This document shows positions 62,127-64,000 of a stretch of 64,000 nt of DNA, one piece after another. Under the pieces are notes generated by a model. That model made no database searches. It was not told the origin of the DNA and saw only the letters and a program-made list of their open reading frames with translations. A program made the position numbers and the translations under genes. How positions within the stretch are numbered: position 1 is the stretch's first letter; the number at the start of each line of letters is the position of its first letter. This DNA comes from an uncultured Chloracidobacterium sp. (GTDB lineage: Bacteria > Acidobacteriota > Blastocatellia > Pyrinomonadales > Pyrinomonadaceae), in NCBI GenBank assembly GCA_936914845.1, contig CAKZGE010000003.1, positions 310,001-374,000 on the forward strand, written 5' to 3'.

Positions 62127-62738
62127 ATGTCAAAGCTGCTCCAAAATTTGTCTATCGCCGGTCTGCTTTTGGCAGCCTTGATAGCCGGTGCGTGCAAAAG
62201 CTCGGGCAGCGGCGAATCAGGACTATTCGGCCCGCCGGATCAAACTGCCGATGCGGCCGCACTAGTGGAACAAGCCAATACCGAACTTAAAAAGATCAGA
62301 AAGCTTTACAACGATAACGAAAGTAAGCGTGAAGAGTTGAAAAAAGCAATGGCGGGCGATGATGCGGCCGCAGTTCAAAAGGTCGCGGACGATGTCGTTT
62401 ATGTGATCAATGATGGCTCGGGCTTTGTCGATGATGCCATAAAAAAACTCGAGCAAGCTCAGGAATTGAACACCAACGACGATTACAAAGAATATCTTAG
62501 ATTAAAGGTTGAAACACTTAAAAAACAAAAAGAAGCCTTTGAAGAATATCGTCAGGCCGCCCGATCGCTCCGCGACAATTACGACCCTAAAAATACGGAA
62601 CAGCGCGAAAAGGTCAGCGCTGATTTCAAACAGCGGGCAGACAAATATCAAGATCTGATGGAAAAGGCGAGAGATTACAGCAGCCAGGCAAACGAATTGG
62701 CAAAGGATGTTCTGGCAAGACAGGCCTCCGGACAATGA
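62127..62738 (+). CDS. putative coiled-coil lipoprotein
   Basis: A 203-residue protein with a lipobox AGAC (residues 20-23), a short Gly/Ser spacer and a long, charged helical region (about 45-195) with heptad-like spacing, e.g. QANTELKKIRKLYNDNESKR and YLRLKVETLKKQKEAFEEYR. Probably a periplasmic helical bundle anchored in a membrane. No named family recognised. Confidence 0.8.
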   Translation: MSKLLQNLSIAGLLLAALIAGACKSSGSGESGLFGPPDQTADAAALVEQANTELKKIRKLYNDNESKREELKKAMAGDDAAAVQKVADDVVYVINDGSGFVDDAIKKLEQAQELNTNDDYKEYLRLKVETLKKQKEAFEEYRQAARSLRDNYDPKNTEQREKVSADFKQRADKYQDLMEKARDYSSQANELAKDVLARQASGQ

Positions 62739-62754
62739 CCGCCCCGCGATCAAT

Positions 62755-64000
62755 ATGAACGACCCGCAAAACTCTATCAAAGAGGCCGATCGGCTTCGCG
62801 ACCACCGCAGACAATTCGCCGATTGGAAATTGTGGGGACCATATATCAGCGATCGCGCGTGGGGTACCGTTCGCGAAGATTATTCGCCCGATGGTGCTGC
62901 GTGGGACTATTTCCCTTTTGAACGCTCACATTTAAAAGCTTATCGCTGGAACGAAGACGGCATTGCCGGAATATGTGACCGCAAACAGATCCTTTGCTTT
63001 GCTCCGGCATTTTGGAACGGCCGCGACCCGATCTTAAAAGAACGGTTCTTCGGGCTTTCCGGACCACAGGGAAATCATGGTGAAGATGTAAAAGAATATT
63101 ATTACTATTTGGACAGCACACCGACGCATTCGTACATGAAGTGCTTATACAAATATCCGCAAAAAGAATTTCCTTATGCCGAACTGTACAACGAAAACGC
63201 CCGACGCTCCAAAGACAAAGACGAATTTGAACTTATTGATACCGGAATATTCGACAACGACGAATATTTTGATATTTTTATCGAATATGCCAAAGATGAC
63301 GTCGATGATATATATATCCGTCTAACGGCACACAATCGCGGACCCTTTTCTGCCCCGCTTCACATTTTGCCGACATTGTGGTTTCGCAACACATGGTCTT
63401 GGTTTGAAAATGGTGTCCGGCCGGCAATTGAAAGCACCGGCGCCAACACAGCCATCGCAAGGCATACGTCACCCGAAGAACCGATGCTCTATTCGCTTTT
63501 GTGCGAAAGCGGTTCTGCACTTCTTTTTTGTGAGAACGAAACAAACAACTATATTCTTAACGGCAATGCGAACGAATCGTCCACCACAAAAGACGGCATC
63601 GGAAATTTTATTGTTCGCGGAGATGAAAGTGCCGTCAGCCGTGATGCCGGAAGCAAAATGGCGGCTCACTATTTTGCCGAGATAGATGCCGGCGGTTCTT
63701 TCGAAGTTTTGCTGCGTCTGTCATCGCTCGATGAAAATACCGAACAGCCAACGGAACTCGATGCGGCAAAGTGCCGCGCCTTGTTTGATAAGCGGATCGC
63801 CGAGGCCGATGAATTCTACGCCGATATAATACCGCCGGAGGCCGCGGACCAGGCTCGCCAGATCTCCAGACAAGCCTATGCGGGAATGTTGTGGTCAAAG
63901 CAGTTCTACCATTATGTAGTGCGAGATTGGCTTGACGGAGATCCGGCGTTTCCACCGCCTCCGGCCCAGCGTTTAAAGGGCCGCAACGCAGAATGGCGGC
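62755..64000 (+). CDS. GH63-related (MGH1-like) glucosidase, 5' part only
   Basis: The frame starts at ATG 62755 and is still open at the window end (415 codons seen). It begins with RRQFADWKLWGPYISDRAWG and includes TVREDYSPDGAAWDYFPFE, ICDRKQILCFAPAFWNGRDP and PTLWFRNTWSWFE, a pattern typical of the bacterial glucosidases of about 880 residues in the GH63/MGH1 group. The catalytic (alpha/alpha)6 domain would lie mostly beyond the window. Expected to cleave glucose units from oligosaccharides. Confidence 0.87.
   Translation, partial: MNDPQNSIKEADRLRDHRRQFADWKLWGPYISDRAWGTVREDYSPDGAAWDYFPFERSHLKAYRWNEDGIAGICDRKQILCFAPAFWNGRDPILKERFFGLSGPQGNHGEDVKEYYYYLDSTPTHSYMKCLYKYPQKEFPYAELYNENARRSKDKDEFELIDTGIFDNDEYFDIFIEYAKDDVDDIYIRLTAHNRGPFSAPLHILPTLWFRNTWSWFENGVRPAIESTGANTAIARHTSPEEPMLYSLLCESGSALLFCENETNNYILNGNANESSTTKDGIGNFIVRGDESAVSRDAGSKMAAHYFAEIDAGGSFEVLLRLSSLDENTEQPTELDAAKCRALFDKRIAEADEFYADIIPPEAADQARQISRQAYAGMLWSKQFYHYVVRDWLDGDPAFPPPPAQRLKGRNAEWR

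Overview
The window looks like a chromosomal segment from a diderm heterotroph of moderate GC content, most likely an acidobacterium of the Blastocatellia/Pyrinomonadaceae type. This placement is inferred from gene content: a GWxTD-domain exported protein, an Oar-like TonB receptor with a carboxypeptidase-regulatory domain and a C-terminal Phe, a long Gram-negative type YidC, a futalosine-pathway menaquinone gene (mqnC), and several small families that are common in that group. No rRNA, tRNA, CRISPR array, phage or complete insertion sequence was found.

Left part (1-12 kb). A GWxTD protein is followed by a terminator and a short GAAAC repeat tract. Then comes a compact six-gene plus-strand block (2266-8264): S-adenosylmethionine decarboxylase, a two-zinc-ribbon DUF4178 membrane protein, a 49-residue membrane peptide, a DUF350 membrane protein, a membrane-embedded aminopropyltransferase and an exported FAD amine-oxidase-like enzyme. 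It looks like a membrane-coupled polyamine system and is the most interesting unit here. dnaA and dnaN follow, with clusters of DnaA-box-like sites on both sides of dnaA and an AT-rich stretch before dnaN, so the chromosomal origin is probably here.

Middle part (12-38 kb). A minus-strand HxlR-regulated stress cluster (HxlR, SnoaL-like, VOC, tandem DoxX, small membrane protein) lies opposite a DsbB/DsbA-like pair. Mostly plus-strand genes follow: an SH3 protein, S1/P1 nuclease, M20 and M28 peptidases, dprA, topA, a methyltransferase, a CbbQ-type ATPase, an HNH endonuclease with a small overlapping partner, a monooxygenase, an amine oxidase, the TonB receptor and mqnC. Behind mqnC is a scarred toxin-antitoxin region: a YoeB-type module, a second diverged copy of the mqnC 3' end, a truncated second antitoxin start and a BrnT-type module.

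Right part (38-64 kb). recF overlaps mnmA tail to tail. A MATE exporter, the threonine genes (thrC-thrA divergent from thrB), clpA and a DUF2779 protein come next. The conserved minus-strand block rpmH-rnpA-yidD-yidC-jag-mnmE follows. It is usually linked to dnaA-dnaN but here lies about 40 kb away. rpmH sits inside an open extension of the rnpA frame, and the rnpA/yidD junction is covered by a strong multi-stem inverted repeat. The window ends with purM-purN, DUF445, two lipoproteins, a membrane protein and the start of a large GH63-related glucosidase cut by the window edge.

Several genes (thrB, clpA, cbbQ-like, the YoeB antitoxin, recF) have a -10-like hexamer only 6-8 bases before the start codon, which suggests leaderless transcripts.
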